DNA of 64,000 nt from Auanema rhodensis (taxonomy: Eukaryota; Nematoda; Chromadorea; Rhabditida; Rhabditidae), in assembly GCA_964057225.1 (NCBI GenBank), contig OZ059899.1, forward strand, positions 9,238,001 through 9,302,000, given 5' to 3'. The notes beneath the pieces were generated by a model. It was not told the DNA's origin. It ran no database searches and saw only the letters and a list, made by a program, of their open reading frames with translations. The position numbers and the translations under genes were made by a program. Positions 46,125 through 59,559 of this stretch are shown here, piece by piece. Every line of letters begins with the position of its first letter. The first letter of the stretch is position 1.

Positions 46125-47070
46125 TAAATTTTTTTTATTTCACTTGTCATTCATAAAAATCGAATTTATTTTTTTCAACGACTATTTTTGCAATGTGTCA
46201 TAAGAATTTCACAGTTTAACAAAACGTTTTTTAAGAAGTTTTTTTGTTGTCAACATATATATTTTGCTGGAATTCGAAAGCATTTGGGATGGAAATTAGA
46301 AAGAAAAGAACTAGTTTTTCCTACTTTAAAACAAACAATAAGAAATAAAATGACAAAGATTGTTAGATATCCAATTTAAACTTATACATTTACTTCGATA
46401 AAGAGCCTATTAGATTAAAATTTTATGTCTTACAGTTCTCCAACAGAACAGACTGATCCTGATTTTTCTACGATTACATAAAACTCTCGTTTGATATGAA
46501 AAAAGGAGAGGAATAACGTTTCCAGGATGTCAAGGATATCGAATCTAGTGATATTGTAGAGAAATGTAATGTCAGCTCCATAGGTTTTCTCTTAATTTCT
46601 CTCATCACAATTGTCTTAGTTTTTTTCTCATAAGAGTTTCTGAAATCTTAGGTGAACAAGGCCGTATATAATTTCCTGTATTTCGAAAGCATTTGGGATG
46701 GAATTTAGAAAGAAAAGAACTAGTTTTTCCTACTTTAAAACAAACAATAAGAAATAAAATGAAAAAGATTGTTAGATATCCAATTTAAACTTATACATTT
46801 ACTTCGATAAAGAGCCTATTAGATTGAAATTTTATGTCTTACAGTTCTCCAACAGAACAGACTGATCCTGATTTTTCTACGATTACATAAAACTCTCGTT
46901 TGATATAAAAAAAGGAGAGGAATAACGTTTCCAGGATGTCAAGGATATCGAATCTAGTGATATTGTAGAAAAATGTAATGTCAGCTCCATAGGTTTTCTC
47001 TTAATTTCTCTCATCACAATATTCTTAGTTTTTTTTTCCCATAAGAGTTTCTGAAATCTTAGGTGAACAA

Positions 47071-47143
47071 GGCCGCGTGGCGCAATGGATAACGCGTCTG
47101 CCTACGGAGCAGAAGATTGTAGGTTCGAATCCTGCCGTGGTCG
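47071..47143 (+). tRNA. tRNA-Arg(ACG)
   Basis: Repeat B copy 2, first tRNA. The post-tRNA base is A (GTAAA), unlike its homologue at 44224. Confidence 0.97.
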
Positions 47144-47680
47144 TAAATTTTTTTTATTTCACTTGTCATTCATAAAAATCGAATTTATTTTTTTCAATGA
47201 TTTTTTTTTGCAATGTGTCATAAGAATTACACAGTTGAACAAAACGTTTTTTAAGAATTTTCTTTGTTGTCAACATATATATTTTCCTGGAATTCGAAAG
47301 CATTTGGGATGGAAATTAGAAAGAAAAGAACTAGTTTTTCCTACTTTAAAAAAAACAATAAGAAATAAAATGAAAAAGATTGTTAGATATCCAATTTAAA
47401 CTTATACATTTACTTCGATAAAGAGCCTATTAGATTGAAATTTTATGTCTTACAGTTCTCCAACAGAACAGACTGATCCTGATTTCTCTATGATTACATA
47501 AAACTCTCGTTTGATATGAAAAAAGGAGAGGAATAACGTTTCCAGGATGTCAAGGATATCGAATCTAGTGATATTGTAGAAAAATGTAATGTCAGCTCCA
47601 TAGGTTTTCTCCTAATTTCTCTCATCACAATTGTCTTAGTTTTTTTTCTCATAAGAGTTTCTGAAATCTTAGTTGAACAA

Positions 47681-47753
47681 GGCCGCGTGGCGCAATGGAT
47701 AACGCGTCTGCCTACGGAGCAGAATATTGTAGGTTCGAATCCTGCCGTGGTCG
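47681..47753 (+). tRNA. tRNA-Arg(ACG), variable-loop variant
   Basis: Repeat B copy 2, second tRNA. GCAGAATATTG replaces GCAGAAGATTG (T at 47725) in the variable loop; probably neutral. Confidence 0.95.
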
Positions 47754-48290
47754 TAACTTTTTTTTATTTCACTTGTCATTCATAAAAATCGAATTTATTT
47801 TTTTCAATGATTTTTTTTTGCAATGTGTCATAAGAATTACACAGTTGAACAAAACGTTTTTTAAGAATTTTCTTTGTTGTCAACATATATATTTTCCTGG
47901 AATTCGAAAGCATTTGGGATGGAAATTAGAAAGAAAAGAACTAGTTTTTCCTACTTTAAAAAAAACAATAAGAAATAAAATGAAAAAGATTGTTAGATAT
48001 CCAATTTAAACTTATACATTTACTTCGATAAAGAGCCTATTAGATTGAAATTTTATGTCTTACAGTTCTCCAACAGAACAGACTGATCCTGATTTCTCTA
48101 TGATTACATAAAACTCCCGTTTGATATAAAAAAAGGAGAGGAATAACGTTTCCAGGATGTCAAGGATATCGAATCTAGTGATATTGTAGAGAAATGTAAT
48201 GTCAGCTCCATAGGTTTTCTCCTAATTTCTCTCATCACAATTGTCTTAGTTTTTTTTCTCATAAGAGTTTCTGAAATCTTAGGTGAACAA

Positions 48291-48363
48291 GGCCGCGTGG
48301 CGCAATGGATAACGCGTCTGCCTACGGAGCAGAAGATTGTAGGTTCGAATCCTGCCGTGGTCG
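48291..48363 (+). tRNA. tRNA-Arg(ACG)
   Basis: Repeat B copy 2, third tRNA; GGAATTCTAAAGC variant. Confidence 0.97.
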
Positions 48364-48898
48364 TAAATTTTTTTTATTTCACTTGTCATTCATAAAAATC
48401 GAATTTATTTTTTTCAATGATTTTTTTTGCAATGTGTCATAAGAATTACACAGTTGAACAAAACGTTTTTTAAGAATTTTCTTTGTTGTCAACATATATA
48501 TTTTCCTGGAATTCTAAAGCATTTGGGATGGAAATTAGAAAGAAAAGAACTAGTTTTTCCTACTTTAAAACAAACAATAAGAAATAAAATGAAAAAGATT
48601 GTTAGATATCCAATTTAAACTTATACATTTACTTCGATAAAGAGCCTATTAGATTGAAATTTTATGTCTTACAGTTCTCCAACAGAACAGACTGATCCTG
48701 ATTTCTCTATGATTACATAAAACTCCCGTTTGATATAAAAAAAGGAGAGGAATAACGTTTCCAGGATGTCAAGGATATCGAATCTAGTGATATCGTAGAG
48801 AAATGTAATGTCAGCTTCATAGCTTTTCTCTTGATTTCTCTCATCACAATTTTCTTAGTTTTTTTCTCATAAGAGTTTCTGAAATCTCAGTTAAACAA

Positions 48899-48971
48899 GG
48901 CCGCGTGGCGCAATGGATAACGCGTCTGCCTACGGAGCAGAAGATTGTAGGTTCGAATCCTGCCGTGGTCG
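48899..48971 (+). tRNA. tRNA-Arg(ACG)
   Basis: Repeat B copy 2, fourth tRNA; class S flank. A relic follows at 49507. Confidence 0.97.
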
Positions 48972-49917
48972 TAAATTTTTTTTATTTCACTTGTCATTCA
49001 TAAAAATCGAATTTATTTTTTTCAACGACTATTTTTGCAATGTGTCATAAGAATTTCACAGTTTAACAAAACGTTTTTTAAGAAGTTTTTTTGTTGTCAA
49101 CATATATATTTTGCTGGAATTCGAAAGCATTTGGGATGGAAATTAGAAAGAAAAGAACTAGTTTTTCCTACTTTAAAACAAACAATAAGAAATAAAATGA
49201 AAAAGATTGTTAGATATCCAATTTAAACTTATACATTTACTTCGATAAAGAGCCTATTAGATTAAAATTTTATGTCTTACAGTTCTCCAACAGAACAGAC
49301 TGATCCTGATTTTTCTACGATTACATAAAACTCTCGTTTGATATGAAAAAAGGAGAGGAATAACGTTTCCAGGATGTCAAGGATATCGAATCTAGTGATA
49401 TTGTAGAGAAATGTAATGTCAGCTCCATAGGTTTTCTCTTAATTTCTCTCATCACAATTGTCTTAGTTTTTTTCTCATAAGAGTTTCTGAAATCTTAGGT
49501 GAACAAGGCCGTATATAATTTCCTGTATTTCGAAAGCATTTGGGATGGAATTTAGAAAGAAAAGAACTAGTTTTTCCTACTTTAAAACAAACAATAAGAA
49601 ATAAAATGAAAAAGATTGTTAGATATCCAATTTAAACTTATACATTTACTTCGATAAAGAGCCTATTAGATTGAAATTTTATGTCTTACAGTTCTCCAAC
49701 AGAACAGACTGATCCTGATTTTTCTACGATTACATAAAACTCTCGTTTGATATAAAAAAAGGAGAGGAATAACGTTTCCAGGATGTCAAGGATATCGAAT
49801 CTAGTGATATTGTAGAAAAATGTAATGTCAGCTCCATAGGTTTTCTCTTAATTTCTCTCATCACAATATTCTTAGTTTTTTTTTCCCATAAGAGTTTCTG
49901 AAATCTTAGGTGAACAA

Positions 49918-49990
49918 GGCCGCGTGGCGCAATGGATAACGCGTCTGCCTACGGAGCAGAAGATTGTAGGTTCGAATCCTGCCGTGGTCG
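49918..49990 (+). tRNA. tRNA-Arg(ACG)
   Basis: Repeat B copy 3, first tRNA; matches 47071. Confidence 0.97.
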
Positions 49991-50527
49991 TAAATTTTTT
50001 TTATTTCACTTGTCATTCATAAAAATCGAATTTATTTTTTTCAATGATTTTTTTTTGCAATGTGTCATAAGAATTACACAGTTGAACAAAACGTTTTTTA
50101 AGAATTTTCTTTGTTGTCAACATATATATTTTCCTGGAATTCGAAAGCATTTGGGATGGAAATTAGAAAGAAAAGAACTAGTTTTTCCTACTTTAAAAAA
50201 AACAATAAGAAATAAAATGAAAAAGATTGTTAGATATCCAATTTAAACTTATACATTTACTTCGATAAAGAGCCTATTAGATTGAAATTTTATGTCTTAC
50301 AGTTCTCCAACAGAACAGACTGATCCTGATTTCTCTATGATTACATAAAACTCCCGTTTGATATAAAAAAAGGAGAGGAATAACGTTTCCAGGATGTCAA
50401 GGATATCGAATCTAGTGATATTGTAGAGAAATGTAATGTCAGCTCCATAGGTTTTCTCCTAATTTCTCTCATCACAATTGTCTTAGTTTTTTTTCTCATA
50501 AGAGTTTCTGAAATCTTAGGTGAACAA

Positions 50528-50600
50528 GGCCGCGTGGCGCAATGGATAACGCGTCTGCCTACGGAGCAGAAGATTGTAGGTTCGAATCCTGCCGTGGTCG
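50528..50600 (+). tRNA. tRNA-Arg(ACG)
   Basis: Repeat B copy 3; corresponds to the third tRNA of copies 1 and 2, the second being absent. Private AAAACGTTTCTTAAG in the flank. Confidence 0.97.
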
Positions 50601-51136
50601 TAAATTTTTTTTATTTCACTTGTCATTCATAAAAATCGAATTTATTTTTTTCAATGATTTTTTTTTGCAATGTGTCATAAGAATTACACAGTTGAACAAA
50701 ACGTTTCTTAAGAATTTTCTTTGTTGTCAACATATATATTTTCCTGGAATTCTAAAGCATTTGGGATGGAAATTAGAAAGAAAAGAACTAGTTTTTCCTA
50801 CTTTAAAACAAACAATAAGAAATAAAATGAAAAAGATTGTTAGATATCCAATTTAAACTTATACATTTACTTCGATAAAGAGCCTATTAGATTGAAATTT
50901 TATGTCTTACAGTTCTCCAACAGAACAGACTGATCCTGATTTCTCTATGATTACATAAAACTCCCGTTTGATATAAAAAAAGGAGAGGAATAACGTTTCC
51001 AGGATGTCAAGGATATCGAATCTAGTGATATCGTAGAGAAATGTAATGTCAGCTTCATAGCTTTTCTCTTGATTTCTCTCATCACAATTGTCTTAGTTTT
51101 TTTCTCATAAGAGTTTCTGAAATCTCAGTTAAACAA

Positions 51137-51209
51137 GGCCGCGTGGCGCAATGGATAACGCGTCTGCCTACGGAGCAGAAGATTGTAGGTTCGAATCCTG
51201 CCGTGGTCG
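51137..51209 (+). tRNA. tRNA-Arg(ACG)
   Basis: Class S flank; shared end of repeat B copy 3 and start of repeat C copy 1. Confidence 0.97.
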
Positions 51210-52155
51210 TAAATTTTTTTTATTTCACTTGTCATTCATAAAAATCGAATTTATTTTTTTCAACGACTATTTTTGCAATGTGTCATAAGAATTTCACAGT
51301 TTAACAAAACGTTTTTTAAGAAGTTTTTTTGTTGTCAACATATATATTTTGCTGGAATTCGAAAGCATTTGGGATGGAAATTAGAAAGAAAAGAACTAGT
51401 TTTTCCTACTTTAAAACAAACAATAAGAAATAAAATGAAAAAGATTGTTAGATATCCAATTTAAACTTATACATTTACTTCGATAAAGAGCCTATTAGAT
51501 TAAAATTTTATGTCTTACAGTTCTCCAACAGAACAGACTGATCCTGATTTTTCTACGATTACATAAAACTCTCGTTTGATATGAAAAAAGGAGAGGAATA
51601 ACGTTTCCAGGATGTCAAGGATATCGAATCTAGTGATATTGTAGAGAAATGTAATGTCAGCTCCATAGGTTTTCTCTTAATTTCTCTCATCACAATTGTC
51701 TTAGTTTTTTTCTCATAAGAGTTTCTGAAATCTTAGGTGAACAAGGCCGTATATAATTTCCTGTATTTCGAAAGCATTTGGGATGGAATTTAGAAAGAAA
51801 AGAACTAGTTTTTCCTACTTTAAAACAAACAATAAGAAATAAAATGAAAAAGATTGTTAGATATCCAATTTAAACTTATACATTTACTTCGATAAAGAGC
51901 CTATTAGATTGAAATTTTATGTCTTACAGTTCTCCAACAGAACAGACTGATCCTGATTTTTCTACGATTACATAAAACTCTCGTTTGATATAAAAAAAGG
52001 AGAGGAATAACGTTTCCAGGATGTCAAGGATATCGAATCTAGTGATATTGTAGAAAAATGTAATGTCAGCTCCATAGGTTTTCTCCTAATTTCTCTCATC
52101 ACAATTGTCTTAGTTTTTTTTTCTCATAAGAGTTTCTGAAATCTTAGTTGAACAA

Positions 52156-52228
52156 GGCCGCGTGGCGCAATGGATAACGCGTCTGCCTACGGAGCAGAAG
52201 ATTGTAGGTTCGAATCCTGCCGTGGTCG
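52156..52228 (+). tRNA. tRNA-Arg(ACG)
   Basis: Class K flank with CCATGATTTTT and GAAAGGAAAG variants, repeated at 55622. Confidence 0.97.
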
Positions 52229-53174
52229 TAAATTTTTTTCATTTCACTTGTCATTCATAAAAATCGAATTTATTTTTTTCCATGATTTTTTTTTGCAATG
52301 TGTCATAAAAATTACACAGTTGAACAAAACGTTTTTTAAGTATTTTCTTTGTTGTCAACATATATATTTTCCTGGAATTCGAAAGCATTTGGGATGGAAA
52401 TTAGAAAGGAAAGAACTAGTTTTTCCTACTTTAAAACAAACAATAAGAAATAAAATGAAAAAGATTGTCAGATATCCAATTTAAACTTATACATTTACTT
52501 CGATAAAGAGCCTATTAGATTGAAATTTTATGTCTTACAGTTCTCCAACAGAACAGACTGATCCTGATTTCTCTATGATTACATAAAACTCCCGTTTGAT
52601 ATAAAAAAAGGAGAGGAATAACGTTTCCAGGATGTCAAGGATATCGAATCTAGTGATATTGTAGAGAAATGTAATGTCAGCTTCATAGGTTTTCTCTTAA
52701 TTTCTCTCATCACAATTGTCTTAGTTTTTTTCTCATAAGAGTTTCTGAAATCTTAGGTGAACAAGGCCGTATATAATTTCCTGTAATTCGAAAGCATTTG
52801 GGATGGAATTTAGAAAGAAAAGAACTAGTTTTTCCTACTTTAAAACAAACAATAAGAAATAAAATGAAAAAGATTGTTAGATATCCAATTTAAACTTATA
52901 CATTTACTTCGATAAAGAGCCTATTAGATTGAAATTTTATGTCTTACAGTTCTCCAACAGAACAGACTGATCCTGATTTTTCTACGATTACATAAAACTC
53001 TCGTTTGATATAAAAAAAGGAGAGGAATAACGTTTCCAGGATGTCAAGGATATCGAATCTAGTGATATTGTAGAAAAATGTAATGTCAGCTCCATAGGTT
53101 TTCTCCTAATTTCTCTTATCACAATTGTCTTAGTTTTTTTTCTCATAAGAGTTTCTGAAATCTTAGTTGAACAA

Positions 53175-53247
53175 GGCCGCGTGGCGCAATGGAAAACGCG
53201 TCTGCCTACGGAGCAGAAGATTGTAGGTTCGAATCCTGCCGTGGTCG
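53175..53247 (+). tRNA. tRNA-Arg(ACG), D-loop variant
   Basis: ATGGAAAAC replaces ATGGATAAC (A at 53194) in the D loop. The same change at 56641 marks the repeat C duplication. GTAAC flank. Two long relics follow. Confidence 0.95.
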
Positions 53248-54602
53248 TAACTTTTTTTTATTTCACTTGTCATTCATAAAAATCGAATTTATTTTTTTCA
53301 ATGATTTTTTTTTGCAATGTGTCATAAGAATTACACAGTTGAACAAAACGTTTTTTAAGAAGTTTCTTTGTTGTCAACATATATATTTTCCTGGAATTCG
53401 AAAGCATTTGGGATGGAAATTAGAAAGAAAAGAACTAGTTTTTCCTACTTTAAAAAAAACAATAAGAAATAAAATGAAAAAGATTGTTAGATATCCAATT
53501 TAAACTTATACATTTACTTCGATAAAGAGCCTATTAGATTGAAATTTTATGTCTTACAGTTCTCCAACAGAACAGACTGATCCTGATTTCTCTATGATTA
53601 CATAAAACTCCCGTTTGATATAAAAAAAGGAGAGGAATAACGTTTCCAGGATGTCAAGGATATCGAATCTAGTGATATTGTAGAGAAATGTAATGTCAGC
53701 TTCATAGGTTTTCTCTTAATTTCTCTCATCACAATTGTCTTAGTTTTTTTCTCATAAGAGTTTCTGAAATCTTAGGTGAACAAGGCCGTATATAATTTCC
53801 TGTAATTCGAAAGCATTTGGGATGGAATTTAGAAAGAAAAGAACTAGTTTTTCCTACTTTAAAACAAACAATAAGAAATAAAATGAAAAAGATTGTTAGA
53901 TATCCAATTTAAACTTATACATTTACTTTGATAAAGAGCCTATTAGATTGAAATTTTATGTCTTACAGTTCTCCAACAGAACAGACTGATCCTGATTTTT
54001 CTACGATTACATAAAACTCTCGTTTGATATAAAAAAAGGAGAGGAATAACGTTTCCAGGATGTCAAGGATATCGAATCTAGTGATATTGTAGAAAAATGT
54101 AATGTCAGCTCCATAGGTTTTCTCCTAATTTCTCTCATCACAATTGTCTTAGTTTTTTTTCTCATAAGAGTTTCTGAAATCTTAGGTGAACAAGGCCGTA
54201 TATAATTTCCTGTAATTCGAAAGCATTTGGGATGGAATTTAGAAAGAAAAGAACTAGTTTTTCCTACTTTAAAACAAACAATAAGAAATAAAATGAAAAA
54301 GATTGTTAGATATCCAATTTAAACTTATACATTTACTTCGATAAAGAGCCTATTAGATTGAAATTTTATGTCTTACAGTTCTCCAACAGAACAGACTGAT
54401 CCTGATTTTTCTACGATTACATAAAACTCTCGTTTGATATAAAAAAAGGAGAGGAATAACGTTTCCAGGATGTCAAGGATATCGAATCTAGTGATATCGT
54501 AGAGAAATGTAATGTCAGCTTCATAGCTTTTCTCTTGATTTCTCTCATCACAATTGTCTTAGTTTTTTTCTCATAAGAGTTTCTGAAATCTCAGTTAAAC
54601 AA

Positions 54603-54675
54603 GGCCGCGTGGCGCAATGGATAACGCGTCTGCCTACGGAGCAGAAGATTGTAGGTTCGAATCCTGCCGTGGTCG
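54603..54675 (+). tRNA. tRNA-Arg(ACG)
   Basis: Class S flank; repeat C copy 2 homologue of 51137. Confidence 0.97.
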
Positions 54676-55621
54676 TAAATTTTTTTTATTTCACTTGTCA
54701 TTCATAAAAATCGAATTTATTTTTTTCAACGACTATTTTTGCAATGTGTCATAAGAATTTCACAGTTTAACAAAACGTTTTTTAAGAAGTTTTTTTGTTG
54801 TCAACATATATATTTTGCTGGAATTCGAAAGCATTTGGGATGGAAATTAGAAAGAAAAGAACTAGTTTTTCCTACTTTAAAACAAACAATAAGAAATAAA
54901 ATGAAAAAGATTGTTAGATATCCAATTTAAACTTATACATTTACTTCGATAAAGAGCCTATTAGATTAAAATTTTATGTCTTACAGTTCTCCAACAGAAC
55001 AGACTGATCCTGATTTTTCTACGATTACATAAAACTCTCGTTTGATATGAAAAAAGGAGAGGAATAACGTTTCCAGGATGTCAAGGATATCGAATCTAGT
55101 GATATTGTAGAGAAATGTAATGTCAGCTCCATAGGTTTTCTCTTAATTTCTCTCATCACAATTGTCTTAGTTTTTTTCTCATAAGAGTTTCTGAAATCTT
55201 AGGTGAACAAGGCCGTATATAATTTCCTGTATTTCGAAAGCATTTGGGATGGAATTTAGAAAGAAAAGAACTAGTTTTTCCTACTTTAAAACAAACAATA
55301 AGAAATAAAATGAAAAAGATTGTTAGATATCCAATTTAAACTTATACATTTACTTCGATAAAGAGCCTATTAGATTGAAATTTTATGTCTTACAGTTCTC
55401 CAACAGAACAGACTGATCCTGATTTTTCAACGATTACATAAAACTCTCGTTTGATATAAAAAAAGGAGAGGAATAACGTTTCCAGGATGTCAAGGATATC
55501 GAATCTAGTGATATTGTAGAAAAATGTAATGTCAGCTCCATAGGTTTTCTCCTAATTTCTCTCATCACAATTGTCTTAGTTTTTTTTTCTCATAAGAGTT
55601 TCTGAAATCTTAGTTGAACAA

Positions 55622-55694
55622 GGCCGCGTGGCGCAATGGATAACGCGTCTGCCTACGGAGCAGAAGATTGTAGGTTCGAATCCTGCCGTGGTCG
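55622..55694 (+). tRNA. tRNA-Arg(ACG)
   Basis: Class K; homologue of 52156, 3466 bp away. Upstream flank has a private TTTTTCAACGATTAC. Confidence 0.97.
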
Positions 55695-56640
55695 TAAATT
55701 TTTTTCATTTCACTTGTCATTCATAAAAATCGAATTTATTTTTTTCCATGATTTTTTTTTGCAATGTGTCATAAAAATTACACAGTTGAACAAAACGTTT
55801 TTTAAGTATTTTCTTTGTTGTCAACATATATATTTTCCTGGAATTCGAAAGCATTTGGGATGGAAATTAGAAAGGAAAGAACTAGTTTTTCCTACTTTAA
55901 AACAAACAATAAGAAATAAAATGAAAAAGATTGTCAGATATCCAATTTAAACTTATACATTTACTTCGATAAAGAGCCTATTAGATTGAAATTTTATGTC
56001 TTACAGTTCTCCAACAGAACAGACTGATCCTGATTTCTCTATGATTACATAAAACTCCCGTTTGATATAAAAAAAGGAGAGGAATAACGTTTCCAGGATG
56101 TCAAGGATATCGAATCTAGTGATATTGTAGAGAAATGTAATGTCAGCTTCATAGGTTTTCTCTTAATTTCTCTCATCACAATTGTCTTAGTTTTTTTCTC
56201 ATAAGAGTTTCTGAAATCTTAGGTGAACAAGGCCGTATATAATTTCCTGTAATTCGAAAGCATTTGGGATGGAATTTAGAAAGAAAAGAACTAGTTTTTC
56301 CTACTTTAAAACAAACAATAAGAAATAAAATGAAAAAGATTGTTAGATATCCAATTTAAACTTATACATTTACTTCGATAAAGAGCCTATTAGATTGAAA
56401 TTTTATGTCTTACAGTTCTCCAACAGAACAGACTGATCCTGATTTTTCTACGATTACATAAAACTCTCGTTTGATATAAAAAAAGGAGAGGAATAACGTT
56501 TCCAGGATGTCAAGGATATCGAATCTAGTGATATTGTAGAAAAATGTAATGTCAGCTCCATAGGTTTTCTCCTAATTTCTCTTATCACAATTGTCTTAGT
56601 TTTTTTTCTCATAAGAGTTTCTGAAATCTTAGTTGAACAA

Positions 56641-56713
56641 GGCCGCGTGGCGCAATGGAAAACGCGTCTGCCTACGGAGCAGAAGATTGTAGGTTCGAAT
56701 CCTGCCGTGGTCG
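56641..56713 (+). tRNA. tRNA-Arg(ACG), D-loop variant
   Basis: Same T-to-A D-loop change as 53175; homologue in repeat C. Confidence 0.95.
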
Positions 56714-57659
56714 TAACTTTTTTTTATTTCACTTGTCATTCATAAAAATCGAATTTATTTTTTTCAATGATTTTTTTTTGCAATGTGTCATAAGAATTAC
56801 ACAGTTGAACAAAACGTTTTTTAAGAAGTTTCTTTGTTGTCAACATATATATTTTCCTGGAATTCGAAAGCATTTGGGATGGAAATTAGAAAGAAAAGAA
56901 CTAGTTTTTCCTACTTTAAAAAAAACAATAAGAAATAAAATGAAAAAGATTGTTAGATATCCAATTTAAACTTATACATTTACTTCGATAAAGAGCCTAT
57001 TAGATTGAAATTTTATGTCTTACAGTTCTCCAACAGAACAGACTGATCCTGATTTCTCTATGATTACATAAAACTCCCGTTTGATATAAAAAAAGGAGAG
57101 GAATAACGTTTCCAGGATGTCAAGGATATCGAATCTAGTGATATTGTAGAGAAATGTAATGTCAGCTTCATAGGTTTTCTCTTAATTTCTCTCATCACAA
57201 TTGTCTTAGTTTTTTTCTCATAAGAGTTTCTGAAATCTTAGGTGAACAAGGCCGTATATAATTTCCTGTAATTCGAAAGCATTTGGGATGGAATTTAGAA
57301 AGAAAAGAACTAGTTTTTCCTACTTTAAAACAAACAATAAGAAATAAAATGAAAAAGATTGTTAGATATCCAATTTAAACTTATACATTTACTTCGATAA
57401 AAAGCCTATTAGATTGAAATTTTATGTCTTACAGTTCTCCAACAGAACAGACTGATCCTGATTTTTCTACGATTACATAAAACTCTCGTTTGATATAAAA
57501 AAAGGAGAGGAATAACGTTTCCAGGATGTCAAGGATATCGAATCTAGTGATATTGTAGAAAAATGTAATGTCAGCTCCATAGGTTTTCTCCTAATTTCTC
57601 TCATCACAATTGTCTTAGTTTTTTTTCTCATAAGAGTTTCTGAAATCTTAGTTGAACAA

Positions 57660-57732
57660 GGCCGCGTGGCGCAATGGATAACGCGTCTGCCTACGGAGCA
57701 GAAGATTGTAGGTTCGAATCCTGCCGTGGTCG
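57660..57732 (+). tRNA. tRNA-Arg(ACG)
   Basis: GTAAC flank with TTACAATGTGTC, as at 31583, 32804 and 35405. Next gene at 610 bp. Confidence 0.97.
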
Positions 57733-58269
57733 TAACTTTTTTTTATTTCACTTGTCATTCATAAAAATCGAATTTATTTTTTTCAATGATTTTTTTTTAC
57801 AATGTGTCATAAGAATTACACAGTTGAACAAAACGTTTTTTAAGAATTTTCTTTGTTGTCAACATATATATTTTCCTGGAATTCGAAAGCATTTGGGATG
57901 GAAATTAGAAAGAAAAGAACTAGTTTTTCCTACTTTAAAACAAACAATAAGAAATAAAATGAAAAAGATTGTTAGATATCCAATTTAAACTTATACATTT
58001 ACTTCGATAAAGAGCCTATTAGATTGAAATTTTATGTCTTACAGTTCTCCAACAGAACAGACTGATCCTGATTTTTCTACGATTACATAAAACTCTCGTT
58101 TGATATAAAAAAAGGAGAGGAATAACGTTTCCAGGATGTCAAGGATATCGAATCTAGTGATATTGTAGAAAAATGTAATGTCAGCTCCATAGGTTTTCTC
58201 CTAATTTCTCTCATCACAATTGTCTTAGTTTTTTTTCTCATAAGAGTTTCTGAAATCTTAGTTGAACAA

Positions 58270-58342
58270 GGCCGCGTGGCGCAATGGATAACGCGTCTGC
58301 CTACGGAGCAGAAGATTGTAGGTTCGAATCCTGCCGTGGTCG
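58270..58342 (+). tRNA. tRNA-Arg(ACG)
   Basis: First tRNA of repeat D; GTAAC flank, CATATACTTCG variant downstream shared with 61721. Confidence 0.97.
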
Positions 58343-58878
58343 TAACTTTTTTTTATTTCACTTGTCATTCATAAAAATCGAATTTATTTTTTTCAATGAT
58401 TTTTTTTTGCAATGTGTCATAAGAATTACACAGTTGAACAAAACGTTTTTTAAGAAGTTTCTTTGTTGTCAACATATATATTTTCCTGGAATTCGAAAGC
58501 ATTTGGGATGGAAATTAGAAAAAAAAGAACTAGTTTTTCCTACTTTAAAAAAAACAATAAGAAATAAAATGAAAAAGATTGTTAGATATCCAATTTAAAC
58601 TTATACATATACTTCGATAAAGAGCCTATTAGATTGAAATTTTATGTCTTACAGTTCTCCAACAGAACAGACTGATCCTGATTTCTCTATGATTACATAA
58701 AACTCCCGTTTGATATAAAAAAAGGAGAGGAATAACGTTTCCAGGATGTCAAGGATATCGAATCTAGTGATATTGTAGAGAAATGTAATGTCAGCTTCAT
58801 AGCTTTTCTCTTAATTTCTCTCATCACAATTGTCTTAGTTTTTTTCTCATAAGAGTTTCTGAAATCTCAGTTAAACAA

Positions 58879-58951
58879 GGTCGCGTGGCGCAATGGATAA
58901 TGCGCCTGCCTACGGAGCAGAAGATTGTAGGTTCGAATCCTGCCGTGGTCG
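58879..58951 (+). tRNA. tRNA-Arg(ACG), divergent copy
   Basis: Three substitutions: GGTCGCG (acceptor position 3 C to T, giving a U-G pair), AATGCG (D stem C to T) and GCCTGCC (anticodon-stem T27 to C, giving C-A). The anticodon ACG and both promoter boxes remain. The 3' flank is also divergent (TATCTTCTTCAACGATTATT). The most divergent tRNA in the window, repeated identically at 62330. Confidence 0.9.
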
Positions 58952-59486
58952 TAAATTTTTTTCATTTTACTTGTCATTTACAAAAATCGAATTTATCTTC
59001 TTCAACGATTATTTTTGCAATGTGTCATAAAAATTACACAGTTGAACAAAACGTTTTTTAAGTATTTTCTTTGTTGTCAACATATATATTTTCCTGGAAT
59101 TCGAAAGCATTTGGGATGGAAATTAGAAAGGAAAGAACTAGTTTTTCCTACTTTAAAACAAACAATAAGAAATAAAATGAAAAAGATTGTCAGATATCCA
59201 ATTTAAACTTATACATTTACTTCGATAAAGAGCCTATTAGATTGAAATTTTATGTCTTACAGTTCTCCAACAGAACAGACTGATCCTGTTTTTTCTACGA
59301 TTACATAAAACTCTCGTTTGATATAAAAAAAGGAGAGGAATAACGTTTCCAGGATGTCAAGGATATCGAATCTAGTGATATTGTAGAGAAATGTAATGTC
59401 AGCTTCATAGCTTTTCTCTTGATTTCTCTCATCACAATTGTCTTAGTTTTTTTCTCATAAGAGTTTCTGAAATCTCAGTTAAACAA

Positions 59487-59559
59487 GGCCGCGTGGCGCA
59501 ATGGATAACGCGTCTGCCTACGGAGCAGAAGATTGTAGGTTCGAATCCTGCCGTGGTCG
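59487..59559 (+). tRNA. tRNA-Arg(ACG)
   Basis: Class K; AAAACATTTTTT variant shared with 62938. A relic follows at 60095. Confidence 0.97.

Larger units (their letters stand above)
44224..52155 (+). repeat. Higher-order repeat B, period 2847 bp
   Basis: Copies begin at 44224, 47071 and 49918. Copies 1 and 2 each hold four tRNA genes at offsets 0, 610, 1220 and 1828, then one relic. Copy 3 is 2238 bp long and lacks the second tRNA unit, consistent with loss or gain of exactly one 610-bp unit. The fourth tRNA of each copy has the distinctive flank reading GAATTTCACAGTTTAAC and TTTTGCTGG. Confidence 0.9.
51137..57659 (+). repeat. Higher-order repeat C, period 3466 bp, two copies
   Basis: Segments beginning at 51137 and 54603 match unit by unit for about 3 kb: tRNAs at 51137/54603, 52156/55622 and 53175/56641. 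The third pair shares a private D-loop T-to-A substitution, so the duplication followed that mutation. Copy 1 has two relics after its third tRNA; copy 2 has one, so they diverge by one relic unit at the end. Confidence 0.9.
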
